Source: Proales similis (taxonomy: Eukaryota; Rotifera; Eurotatoria; Ploima; Proalidae). From it: 64,000 nt of DNA. Shown here piece after piece: positions 32,067 to 42,336 of this stretch. Location: assembly GCA_019059635.1 (NCBI GenBank), contig JAGVRJ010000006.1, positions 1 to 64,000 on the forward strand, given 5' to 3'. How positions within the stretch are numbered: position 1 is the stretch's first letter; each line of letters opens with the position of its first letter. The notes below the pieces were generated by a model, which did not search any database, was not told where the DNA came from, and saw only the letters and a list, made by a program, of their open reading frames with translations. Made by a program: the position numbers and the translations under genes.

Positions 32067-34009
32067 TTATTTGTTAATGATCTTGGAAAGGATCTTTTGA
32101 AAGGAAGGATTGAAGAAGTAAAAAAGGATAAAGAAAAGCGAGAAATGTAAAGTAGCGATGGATTGCGATATGGAAAGCAAATTCAAGCAGATCGAGTCGA
32201 AATAAGAGTTAGCAAACATGCACCAGGAAATTTGAGGCTTGTATTGTCCTTCTAGCTGAGACTGATTAGTAAGGAATTCTGTGGTTTTCAGTAAACTGAT
32301 CACCATCTGCGGAGTCTTGAACAAGACACTAAGAATTCCGTTGATGATGATCATCCTGCTCAGCCGCTTCTCAACCATCTCCTTTTCTTTGTTTTCTTTT
32401 GCTGATGAAATCATGTTTTGATTTCGGGCGACCGATCGGACAAAGGAGAGCAACTTGAGATCCACTGCTAGGTTGAAGCAAGTGCTCAACACCTCATTGA
32501 ACAGCAAATTTACAACATATATACTGATGAGAAGCAGACTATTCTCCATCCAGGTAGGGCTATGATGGTCATACAGGAACATGTCAAACCCAATCAATTG
32601 GGTTATGCTTTTAATAGTGTAATCCTCATTGTAAAACAACTGAGGAACCGACAGTAAGAAAGCGATCACAAGAAACAGCGCAGTGACTTTTCGAGGACGC
32701 ACTCTGAGGAACTTGGTGGCGAGCTTGCTCTTGCCGTCGTCGGTGTTGATGAAGAAGCAGTAGAGCGTGAAGCTGCACTGGGTGAGATTGGCGCCGAGCT
32801 TGCAGATGTTGCCCACCAACACGGATCAATCATTGATCCGTTTTGTTCGCATTTTCCGCCCAACAGGAACTGCAGAGTGCAGGTAGTTCTTGAAATGTTC
32901 AATCTTGTCACATCGAACTTGATTCGATTGTCTCCCACCGGGTAGTATCTGAAGGCGCAGAAGTCTTCATCATCGAAGCCATATTTCGCGAATGTGTCTA
33001 CTTCAGAGGGAAATCCTGCTTCATTTTCGAAATTCACTTTCTCAAAATATATTTCCTTTGTGTGGTTTTCCATTCTGATGTTAACGATCCATTTCGGATT
33101 ATTGACCAAGAACTCTCTCATATTGTTCAGATTTAGTTCGTATCGATTGGCATCTGCAAATCTGAATAGTTCTGGCTTAACCTGACTAACTATACCCTTA
33201 ATAATTATGTGATCTAACGACTCTCTGGTATTGAACACCTGAAACGAAAATATCTTGGTGTCGAGGCGGACCCTATAGATCTTGCAGAGCTCTATTTTGA
33301 CAATTCTGTGGTTGAGATAAACCAACCGCCCTCCGTCAGTCAAGTCTGCAAAGCCAAGTGTGTTGCGTTCGACAAGCGAGTCTGCAAGCCCGTTTATCAC
33401 AAGATAATTAAGGTTTGCCTTGCTTAGGATCACGCTGCATGTGTTTTCATTGTATTTGACTCCTGTGAATAGAAATAAATTTCCACCGAGTTTTGTAGCA
33501 AGGGCCTTATTTGTGCGATTTCTCAGCAACGACAGCTCACACTGCAACGTCTTCTCATTCTTGTATTGAACCCGAAAGTTCCAGATCTGAAAAAAGACTC
33601 CTGTATTGAATATATTTTCGTAATTTGAAATGCCCCATATCTGCTCGAAATCGAGTTGAATTGACTTGAATCCGTTTAAGCACAATTGGAAATCATTAGT
33701 TATGATAAAACTACTCAGATTCAGATTGTCTGACAAAGTCATTGCTTTAATGTCACTTTGAATTGACAACTGTCTTATAGCTAAGCGAGTGTCTACTTCG
33801 TAATTCAGACTTATCCATTCCATGTTGATTTCTTCAAGGGCCACTTCATTGCAGTAAACTTCTAACACATGGTCTTCATGATTTTCATAATTTTCATGAT
33901 ATTCATAAATTCGGCAACCGCCTGCTGCCGAGTTGTGAACTAATCGAAGAAGACCAAAAATCCATAAAATCATTCTTGTGGCCTTTTGCGTTCTTATACA
34001 ACCCTCCAT
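32067..34009 (-). pseudogene. 7TM receptor of the local family with internal deletion
   Basis: The N-terminal part (34009 to ~32845) is a normal family ectodomain with the FCAFRYYP...TCTLQFLL box. The C-terminal part (32820-32067) starts abruptly at TM3 (VGNICKLGANLTQCSF) in another frame and continues to TM6 RMIIINGILSVLFK and a FQKILSK tail. TM1, TM2 and the Cys-bearing loop (several hundred bp) are gone. The join at 32821-32841 is a perfect 21-bp palindrome. The two halves are otherwise well preserved, so the loss is probably recent. Confidence 0.8.
32821..32841. repeat. 21-bp palindrome at a deletion junction
   Basis: Arms ACGGATCAAT and ATTGATCCGT around a single C, exactly where the receptor reading frame jumps from ectodomain to TM3. 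This could be filler DNA from break repair or the footprint of an excised element. Confidence 0.75.
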
Positions 34010-34103
34010 TTGGATGTCGATTTAAGCAACTGTGTGGATGATACTTAATCGAAGATCTAAAGAGTTCCGCTGCCAATCATGAATTCTGCGACATCCTTAT
34101 CGA

Positions 34104-34354
34104 TTTTTTTCTTCCGATTTTCAATTTCTTCTGCGTTTTTTTTCCAACCTGCAAAGCACTGAGGGAAAAAGCGCGCTCAAAACAGAAACAGAGGAGCAGG
34201 AAGAAGGTAGAAATTTAAGCCAATCAGCCGAGTTCGGGTTTCCTGAAGCGATTGGAACCCTCCGAAGCCAATAATGGCTAGCGTTGAATAATAATTGGAT
34301 GTAAGACGATCGTCAGTCGGTGGCCACCTACACACACTAAGTCCAATTTCTTCC
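34104..34354. repeat. Left arm of ~250-bp inverted repeat
   Basis: Nearly perfect reverse complement of 34529-34777; the mismatches I saw are one base in the CACACAC box and one T in a poly-T run. The spacer is 174 bp (34355-34528). The arm points towards the minus-strand receptor pseudogene whose ATG is at 34009, 95 bp further on. Confidence 0.9.
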
Positions 34355-34528
34355 GGGCGAGAGAGAATTGCATAATTAATTCATTTCGTTGATGACCGGT
34401 CGCCGTACGTGTGCAAGCAGGGGTATTTAGAAAACCTTAAGCCTTTTGGAGTGATCAAATTCGAGGGACGTTGATCAAGAATCGCTTCGGATGACTTTTT
34501 ACTGCGCCAGGCCTTCTGGTTAGTGTTT

Positions 34529-34777
34529 GGAAGAAATTGGACTTAGTGCGTGTAGGTGGCCACCGACTGACGATCGTCTTACATCCAATTATTATTCAAC
34601 GCTAGCCATTATTGGCTTCGGAGGGTTCCAATCGCTTCAGGAAACCCGAACTCGGCTGATTGGCTTAAATTTCTACCTTCTTCCTGCTCCTCTGTTTCTG
34701 TTTTGAGCGCGCTTTTTCCCTCAGTGCTTTGCAGGTTGGAAAAAAAACGCAGAAGAAATTGAAAATCGGAAGAAAAA
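34529..34777. promoter_or_regulatory. Right arm of inverted repeat; 5' region of receptor gene
   Basis: Reverse complement of the left arm. It stops 2 bp before the ATG of the plus-strand receptor at 34780, so the whole proximal promoter and 5' UTR of that gene lie in the repeat. A copy in opposite orientation therefore drives towards the neighbouring receptor: an inverted-duplicated divergent promoter. Promoter activity is inferred from position. Confidence 0.7.
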
Positions 34778-34779
34778 AC

Positions 34780-37149
34780 ATGGTTGCAGTTTTGTTGAGC
34801 GTCTGGATGCTCGTTCTTGTGCGCGCTGAATTCCACTGCCCTGTGAAATTCACTACCAACATTGTGGGTTGCGAGATGAACACAGACTGTGATGTGCTGG
34901 AACGAGTGAGTGACACACATAAGCTTCGTTTGCGCATCAAAGATTCGTTCCAAGGATGTTGTGAGAAGCAGCAGAGCTCACTTCAGGCCCGAGTGACCTT
35001 CTCTCGTCGGCTCGCATTGACGAACGAGTTCAACATCAGCGATTGGCTGCGTCCATCAGATACGATTGAATGTTTCAGGAAAACGAACCAACTCAAGTTG
35101 AGGCTGGCGAACGTAGCTGGTTTCGATGCGAGCTTCAGCACCTTGCAGATGGGCCATGTGATACTCAGTCTAAGATTCAGCTTTACACATTTACGACTGC
35201 TGTACGATTATCAGACGAGTGAAGTGCGCTGCCGAAATCAATCTTCCACTCGTGTATTCAGACCATCGTCTGTAATCGGCGGCCTGGGCTTTGAGTTCGG
35301 TAATGTCTACGATCAGAACACGTGCAGTGAACTGTTCATGTATGCCCACATCAGCACACTTTGGATCTGGGGTGTGATCAAGTCGAGCGTTAAGCGGAAT
35401 TTGCTCGGCTTCACAGAGACTGTCTCGGCCCATAAGCTTAAGTCCTTCATTGAAACGGTCAGGTTCAAAGGCTACGAGCTTGATGTGAGTGCACGCCTTT
35501 ACTCGCCCAGTGTATTCAGACACACGTTCACACTCGACCTGAGTGGCACGGTCCATAGCTTCGAGCCTAATTTGTTGGTCGATAGCCGACTGAGGAAGAT
35601 TGTGTTGAACGTGGTCAAATTGCGACGATTTCTGCACAACAATATCGCCTGGCTGAACAAAGCCGGCGAGCGTAAAACTGACTGGCCTCTGAAAGTGCAT
35701 TTGCAGCCGCCGCTCGGCCGGCCAGACGCAAGCAGTGAATTTGGCGAGAAGCTCTTTCATCAGCGAAATTCCATCCAATTCGAAATGCTCTACCAGATTG
35801 AGGATGGCGACAACGAGCTGCGGTCTCTGTTCGACGACAGCAGTTTCTGCCTATTCTACAAACCCGCGGCACTCGACGTCGAGCTGGAAGGTTTGGTGTT
35901 CGAGAAAGCAGCCTTGAAAACATGCAGCTGTACGCTCGTTTGGATAATGAAGAACCACTTTAACGAGGGCGGCAACAACCAGTACCGGTATCTATATCAC
36001 AAGTGGACGGCATGCTTGGAGCAAAGGCTCCAGTTGGAGCTGAAGTGTGATTTCGAGCAAATGAAAAGCAAGTGTGTATTCGAAAACCTCTCGGCTACTG
36101 TTGTCAATCAGCAGCAGTACATGAGTACATTCAGCTTCTACGATTTCATGCTCGAATTTCAGTTGTATGAGTACGTAGTGCGAATCTACGCGCAGCCTTT
36201 AATCTCTGCGCTGGCTGTGGTGGCCAACGCCTTAATCATTTACACATTCCGCCGCAATCGAGCGTCTGCCAAACATCGCAGCAATAAGCTGAAAGATAAA
36301 AACCGCCGCATGTGGGACTACGTCTACCTGAACTCGTACTTCACCCTTTTGCAGGCGGCCGTGTTTACCTTGGGCCCCGTGACCAGCTGCATTGAGTACG
36401 GTGGCATCTACTGCAGCCCGTGGATTCTCAGCCGCTTCTCGCAGCTTTTCTACTTGCTGGTGGAGAGCTACGCGGGCAACGTGCTGCGTCTGATGGCCAA
36501 CGTGTCCAACTCGATGTTTGTTCTCTACCGCTTCGCCCTGAACCGCGACTGCTGGTATCGACTGCGGGCTTGGCGACCGCGTTCGGTGATTGCGGTCAGT
36601 CTGGCCATTTGCTCTCTAACCAGCGCCATTAGACTGTTCGTCAACGAACGCTTCAATGTGAACATATTGTTCGAGCATCAGTTTGACTACTTGTCGCGCA
36701 ATAATCTGGACGCATACAATCAGAGCGTAGTGCTTCAGGTTGTCTCGATGTTTAATTTGTTCTCCGTCGGCGTCTTGTTCGTGGCGGTGAACATTTGCGT
36801 TGATATACGTCTCCTAAACTATCTGAGAGCGCAGAAAGCTGAAAACCGCAAAGAGGATGCCGAATCTCGAATCACAAAGATGATCATTCTCAACGGCTTC
36901 TTTTCGCTCCTCTTTCGTTTGCCTGAGATCGCCGTCTCTTTCCTAATGCTTGTGTTCACATTTGACGCGTTCACCTTTCCGGCCTGTGTCCTTCTCTCCG
37001 ATCCCACACATTCGGCTTGTGCAGCCTTTGCCAATCTAGCCAAGTTCTTCTACACTTTCAGTCTGTTTGAGAGCTTTGTCTTGCTCATTTTGTTCAACAA
37101 GTCGTTTCGCCGAGAATTCATTCAAATTATCCATTCCAATCAAACCTGA
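34780..37149 (+). CDS. 7TM receptor, local family, intact copy 3
   Basis: 789 residues, single exon. ATG 34780 starts a good signal peptide (MVAVLLSVWMLVLVRA). The ectodomain ends FCLFYKP...CSCTLVWIM. TM1 begins at about residue 475; NRRMWDYVYLN opens TM2 and CIEYGGIYCSP lies before TM3. TM6 is KMIILNGFFSLLFRLPE, and the tail FNKSFRREF resembles a helix 8. It is the best template for the pseudogenes at 14320 and 37850, sharing the NRRMWDY and CIEYxGIYC boxes. AATAAA at 37170-37175. Start choice rules out a longer upstream frame that has no ATG. Confidence 0.85.
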   Translation: MVAVLLSVWMLVLVRAEFHCPVKFTTNIVGCEMNTDCDVLERVSDTHKLRLRIKDSFQGCCEKQQSSLQARVTFSRRLALTNEFNISDWLRPSDTIECFRKTNQLKLRLANVAGFDASFSTLQMGHVILSLRFSFTHLRLLYDYQTSEVRCRNQSSTRVFRPSSVIGGLGFEFGNVYDQNTCSELFMYAHISTLWIWGVIKSSVKRNLLGFTETVSAHKLKSFIETVRFKGYELDVSARLYSPSVFRHTFTLDLSGTVHSFEPNLLVDSRLRKIVLNVVKLRRFLHNNIAWLNKAGERKTDWPLKVHLQPPLGRPDASSEFGEKLFHQRNSIQFEMLYQIEDGDNELRSLFDDSSFCLFYKPAALDVELEGLVFEKAALKTCSCTLVWIMKNHFNEGGNNQYRYLYHKWTACLEQRLQLELKCDFEQMKSKCVFENLSATVVNQQQYMSTFSFYDFMLEFQLYEYVVRIYAQPLISALAVVANALIIYTFRRNRASAKHRSNKLKDKNRRMWDYVYLNSYFTLLQAAVFTLGPVTSCIEYGGIYCSPWILSRFSQLFYLLVESYAGNVLRLMANVSNSMFVLYRFALNRDCWYRLRAWRPRSVIAVSLAICSLTSAIRLFVNERFNVNILFEHQFDYLSRNNLDAYNQSVVLQVVSMFNLFSVGVLFVAVNICVDIRLLNYLRAQKAENRKEDAESRITKMIILNGFFSLLFRLPEIAVSFLMLVFTFDAFTFPACVLLSDPTHSACAAFANLAKFFYTFSLFESFVLLILFNKSFRREFIQIIHSNQT

Positions 37150-37175
37150 ATCCGATATGTGTAAAAGCTAATAAA

Positions 37176-37849
37176 GCCTGCTTTTGTGATCAAAGCCGCG
37201 AATTTTGACCCCTATTTCGCTCATCTTACCGTCTTCTGACGATTTGTGACAAGAGCAGACGCTTTCTGTGGCATCGCATTCCCTGGGCCAAGGTGCGTTA
37301 TGAATATTGATTGCATCGTCTCTTGTTTCAGGTCCTTCAGCAGCAGCTTGTTTAAGACCGTATAAAATCGGATAACGTCAGCGTCCTCATGCTCAGCATG
37401 CTCAGATTCAACACATTTTTGAACGTGTAATTAGACATCGGAAACAAGTTGCACTGGGACACGCTTTTCTGACGCCAGTCTAGCTCGGTTCAATCTGATC
37501 AATTTGACGGGTTCGGCATTCGGCCAACAGGATAGTTTGAATTCAATAAGGAACAAAATGAACTTTTCCGAGACAATAAACTTGGTTGCCAGTGGATATT
37601 TTTGTTAATTTATTTAAGGGAAAGAAATAAAGTGAACTGTTCTCCGAGCTCGAGAATGAAAAACGATAAATTTATTAGAAGGCAAAAAGCAAAAGGGAAC
37701 GGCTATCTGTTGTTGATTGGTCGAGGGGCCACTTGATCGTAGACTGCAAGTTGAAAAGGACGCTTGTTACAGTCTGCGTATGTATCCATTCGGGCCAGAC
37801 TTGCAACCGCGCAAGAGATAATTAAGGCTCAGTAGCTGATTTTCTATTC
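37176..37849. other. Intergenic region
   Basis: No ORF or known element found. It lies tail-to-tail between an intact receptor (+) and a receptor pseudogene (-), so it may contain decayed 3' sequence of the latter. Confidence 0.4.
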
Positions 37850-38850
37850 GAAGCGTTTTAAGTGTTGTTCGGGGCCTAAGGTAAACACGGCTGCCTGCAG
37901 AAGGGTGAAGTACGAGTTCAGGTAGATGTAGTCTCACATGCGGTGGCTTTTGTTTTTCAGTTTATTCATTCGGTACCATGAGGACTTTTTAATCGAGCGG
38001 AACACGTAGACGACTAAAGTGTTGAAGAGGACAGCAAGCAGACTCAGGATGGGGGTGATAAGAATGTCGGGCCAGTATTAGGCTGAAAATGACCAAATAG
38101 GCACTCGGCTTATCGATTGGCCTGATCGGTTCCAACTCGCATCGGTTCCATAAGCGCAAAGTCACAATCTCTGGACAGCTGGTCTCTTCTTTGTTCACAT
38201 TCCCCCATCGGTTCATAATAACTGCGATTTTTGTTTTTACTCATGAAGTATTTCTCTACTACTCAGAATAGAACGCAGCCACACTCGTTTTGGGATTTTG
38301 CTTCGAACAGCAGGCCCGTGAAGCGAAATTTGAGCCGTTTGCGCTCTACGCGGTAGAATATGCAAAAATTCTCGGCAGTGAACAGGCCCGTCTCCCGGGG
38401 TTCCACGTCCTAGATAGTCTCGAACTGTTTACCATCGCGACGGTAGAAGAGCCTGACACAGAGTTCGACGTTGTCTTTGGGCGGCAGGCTCGGCTCGGCG
38501 AAAAAGATGACCAGCGGCACTGATTTGTTCACGCGTTCATTTACGTGGTCGAGCCAGGCGATTTTGTTGTGCCAGAAGCGATTTAGTCTGAGGAGCTGCA
38601 TTTGGATGCTTTGTAACCGCTTGTCGATCAGCATCTCGGACGAGAACTCTTTTAGGGCTCCTCTCATATCCAGATGATATGTTTGGGCAAATATTGACGA
38701 GGGGAACAGTTTCTCGTTTTGGCAGCAGCATCAGCAGCCAAACGGCATCGAGGGGCAATCTTCCAAAGCCCTTCCGATTGATGAATAGAGTCTGGTCAAC
38801 AGCTTGGGCAATCAGGGGAAAAAATACAAACTGTACTTCGTTTCTTTAGT
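37850..38850 (-). pseudogene. Decayed 7TM receptor of the local family
   Basis: Reading right to left, fragments align in order with the 34780-37149 receptor: LLIDKRLQSIQMQLLRLNRF and NKIAWLDHVNERVNKS (38667-38500), NFCIFYRVERK (~38360), GCVLF followed by a stop, CDFALMEPM (~38150), TM1 ILITPILSLLAVLFNTLVV (~38060) and HRM*DYIYLNSYFTLLQAAV (~37900), where the conserved Trp codon of NRRMWDY has become TGA. Frame changes and stops are spread through it. No sequence beyond TM2 is recognisable. Clearly dead, older than the 32067 copy. Confidence 0.8.
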
Positions 38851-39574
38851 ATGAAAAATTTCGACCAGCTGCAACCAATAGCTTTAAACAGCCTGTCAGT
38901 AAGGATAATTTCAAGTCTTTCAACAACCATTTAATGATCCTTACATTGATTGTGGAGTTGTCTTTTTAAACGGCAATTTCAAAAAACTCAAAATAATTTA
39001 CATCATTATGATTGGTGGGCGACAATAAAGCCATGTTCAGATGGTGTTCACGCAATCAGCTTTATTTGTCGATTTATGTGATAAAACCAGCTCACCAAGC
39101 CGATTCAGTGACCTAAAGGTTGATTTCAGATACATGATTCAATCGTTTAAAAAAATGTTATATTTTGAACCGGTTTTCTTAACCGGTTTGACAGCCTAAC
39201 CGGTTCTCAGACTTCTCCAAACCAACCCCCTTATTATCATTTTTAATGTCTCCTTTGATAACATGCGTATCGTAAATACTCATCTTTTTTGCTAGCTTTT
39301 ATCTGAGAGCTACCTTTTTTATTGATCTAAAAACTCTATTGTCTGTTTATTCTAGATTGTATTACTTGATATTTAAGCAGTTTTGCAAAAGTAATATCCT
39401 TTGCTTTAATTCTTTTAGCCGACTGGTCCTTTAAGTTTCAAAGTTAAGGGCATTTATTATAATAGCATTAAGGCTAAAAGTTCTTACTCGTTTTCAATTA
39501 AGCATTTTATTTGTAACTGCTCATCACATTGAAATGCTGGAATCTCTTGAGGCTTGGGCTTGTCGAAATTATTC
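38851..39574. other. Intergenic transition to AT-rich DNA
   Basis: Base composition becomes strongly AT-rich from about 38.9 kb. Apart from the AACCGGTT cluster at 39168, nothing is recognised. Confidence 0.45.
39168..39205. promoter_or_regulatory. Three AACCGGTT sites in 38 bp (Grainyhead/CP2-like)
   Basis: Exact AACCGGTT at 39168-39175, 39181-39188 and 39198-39205. This 8-bp palindrome is the core consensus of Grainyhead/CP2 transcription factors, and three copies so close are unlikely by chance. The target gene is unclear: the nearest coding sequence is the 3' end of NUP88. Confidence 0.5.
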
Positions 39575-41944
39575 TTATTTGCCTGAAACTTTTGTTTTAC
39601 TCTCTTTTTCGCTTTTTAAATTTATTTTCTTTACTTTTTTTAAATCATCAAACGCTGTTGTTAGTACACTGTTCATCTTTTCAAGTTCGTCTTTGATTCG
39701 TTTTTCCACCGAATTAATCGAAAGGGATCTTTTGGATAATAAATTATCCAGGCATTTTTCAAGTCTTAAGGTTGATTATAACTTTTTTAAATTTAGATTT
39801 GGGTTTTGTATATGTTTAGGACTTACAAGCTTTCAATTATTTGTTTTCGTTCCAAAAGTTTTAATACTTTCCTTTTGTTTAACTCGTCCTTTTGTACCAA
39901 GATATTTAAGTTTCTTTCCATCTCGAGCAAAAGCTCAATTTGATATTTCTCTTGCTGCTTGACAAGACGCTTTCGTTTTTCAAATTGTTGTAAGGCCAAT
40001 TTTTGCTTTCCGATATATTCATTATGAACGAGGGTCTCTAAATTGACCAACATTTTTGAGTCCATCTCTGTGTTGAATTCACAATGTGAACTACTTAATC
40101 ATTTGGATGAGATTAATCTAGAACATATAGAGCATTTTAACAACTCTACCTGATTATAGGGATGTTATAGTCACGCTTCAAGAGATTTTTAATGAACAAT
40201 CTGAAATGTTCCAGTCTAGAAAATTGTTCTTGTGGTATGAAATCTTCATCTCTTCCATCCAATCTTAGAACAATTTTGAATTCTTATAATGATTATCAAA
40301 AAGAATCAATTTACTGAATTTCACGGCAGCAAACATTTCCATTAAGGTCAAGGGATATGACTATTCCGTTGCTCATTTCATGATCTTTTAGGATACATAA
40401 GCCAACCAACTCGTTTGTAAAATTAAGTTGTTGGTAAGGTTGAACAGCTATTAAGTGATTCAGTTCCGCCAGATTTAATGAATCGGAAGGAAAATATTGC
40501 ATGCTGCCTAATTTATGATCTACATTAAAAATATTTCAAGATTGCTTATTTTTAATTATTTACCTTCATAGGCTCTCCTTAATTGCTCCAACCACGGGAG
40601 TTCGATCAAATGTACATTTTTTGGGCTATACAAAACATATCGGCTTGCTTTATTATTGTCTTGTAGTATTTTAACTTGGCCAGCCTCATCAACAAGAAGG
40701 CTTTCAAAGATCAATAGCATTGCCTCCTCACTAAATTCCATTTGTTCAGATTCGATTTCCTATGTTTTAAAACTCTTAGATTTATTGTTTTTTTAATGTT
40801 TGAAGAAAAGGCTACTTCTTTTGATTCCATCAACTCATTCTTTACATTTGGCAAAAAGAGAGAATGATAAATAACACCCGTTTTAAGAACCAAAACGATA
40901 CAGTCGGGGGGTCCTTGAATACATTTGAAGGTCACAACTTGATTTTCTTCATAATCCATGCAATAAGGAATATAATTTATGGGTCCCAGAAAGTCAAATG
41001 AGCTAAACTTAATGAAATTAAAAGAATGAAAAGTAAAAAGAAGAAGAAAAATATGACTTGCTTTTCGCGTGACAAAAGTAATTCAATTTTACCGTTTGAA
41101 TGGAGAAAAAATAAAGGATAGACAAGCTCTTCGTTAAAGTAAAAAGAAGAACCAAGGTCAATTTTCATGATCTTATTAGCTTTCAAGAATTAGTTAGATT
41201 AAATTTAATTTAAAAAAGAATCTACTTGGACGCTCGATTGCTGAAAAGGATGAATTAAGGGGCTTAGACTCAGCTGTCTCGGTTAGAAAATGTTGTCTGA
41301 TAGGTTTGTATGCGTCAGTTGTGTTAAAGAACTTCACGCAGTTATCACTACTGAACGAAACAAAGGTATCGTTGTTATACCAGCACGAATCAATAAAATA
41401 GAGCTTTGATTGCAGCTCAATTTGAATTGCTCTAAAAAAGTACTTAAATTACTAGCAATAGACGTGCTTCTAAAGAATTACTTGGATATTAAAATGCTTT
41501 TTCCTCCCTCGTACTGACCGTACTGTCCCCACTTCAAAGGAAGTTGAACAATTGTAAGACTTTGATCGTATTGGAGTAGAAGATGTGATCCTGAATCATT
41601 AAAAGAGTAACGGATAAATTTTCCAATAGGCGATGCATTGATGTTTATCCTCTTATAATTCCAAGTTATCTATTTTATAAATTTTTATTCATAAATGTTT
41701 ATCATACCTGTATTGAATCGGAAATTTTTTCTTTTTCTGCCTTGCTTAGCCTATTCAAATATAAAGCGACTAGAGTACTGGCGTCTTCGATATAAATGTA
41801 AAGGACAGTGTCATGAACTTGACAGATATTCCTGTTCCCAAGATTGCTTTTTATCTGACTCTCCTCTAGGTCCACAGTATTTTTTAATATATCCCATAGC
41901 TGCAAGCCATTTAGTTTATTCTTAATAAGCTCTGTGTTGTCCAT
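39575..41944 (-). CDS. NUP88: Nucleoporin NUP88 (multi-exon)
   Basis: NUP88 is a nuclear pore component on the cytoplasmic face, with an N-terminal beta-propeller and a C-terminal coiled coil that binds NUP214. The ATG is at 41944. The first exon ends at 41708 (SKAEKEKISDSIQ|). A later exon contains QLPLKWGQYGQYEGGKS, close to the vertebrate ELPKRWG...FEGGKS motif. Further exons give CIQGPPDCIVLVLKTGVIYH, NVHLIELPWLEQLRRAYEG (vertebrate VHSVGLTWIHKL) and a Lys/Glu-rich coiled coil at 40065-39823 and 39770-39575. Introns are short and AT-rich; I located most but not every boundary. No frameshift is needed. Confidence 0.82.
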
Positions 41945-42336
41945 CTTTAACTTTTTCGAATTTTTAAGTGAATAACATTTAAATGCTTTTTATTTCACGC
42001 GGATAAAACATCTTGCAATATTTTTGTCTTATTCGAACTTTCTAAATCATTTCATAATTATAAGTTTTTAGAGCTGTGGCAAAAGAACCCTAAAGAATTT
42101 GAAAAACTTATAAGCAAAAATTATTAAATAAAGGCTTTTTATCATTGATTCTAAAAGCGTTTAAAAAGCTCCGCTATTTTAAATAGTTTGTAAGATTATG
42201 CTTTTTTTACATTTTACATAAACTTAGTTTTGAAACTTGATAAAAATTGTGTATGTAATACAAGTAAAAGTTCTGATCGTATAGATCGGCTTAATTAGTT
42301 GTCCGGTAAGACTACCAGTTAGAAATATTAGACTTA
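41945..42336. promoter_or_regulatory. Shared divergent promoter region of NUP88 and RTTN
   Basis: 392 bp of AT-rich sequence between two start codons facing away from each other. No defined motif stands out; the promoter role is from position only. Confidence 0.45.

Noticed and set aside
32626-32829. Gln/Arg/His-rich minus-strand ORF
   Set aside because: Out-of-frame reading of receptor TM3-TM4 codons.
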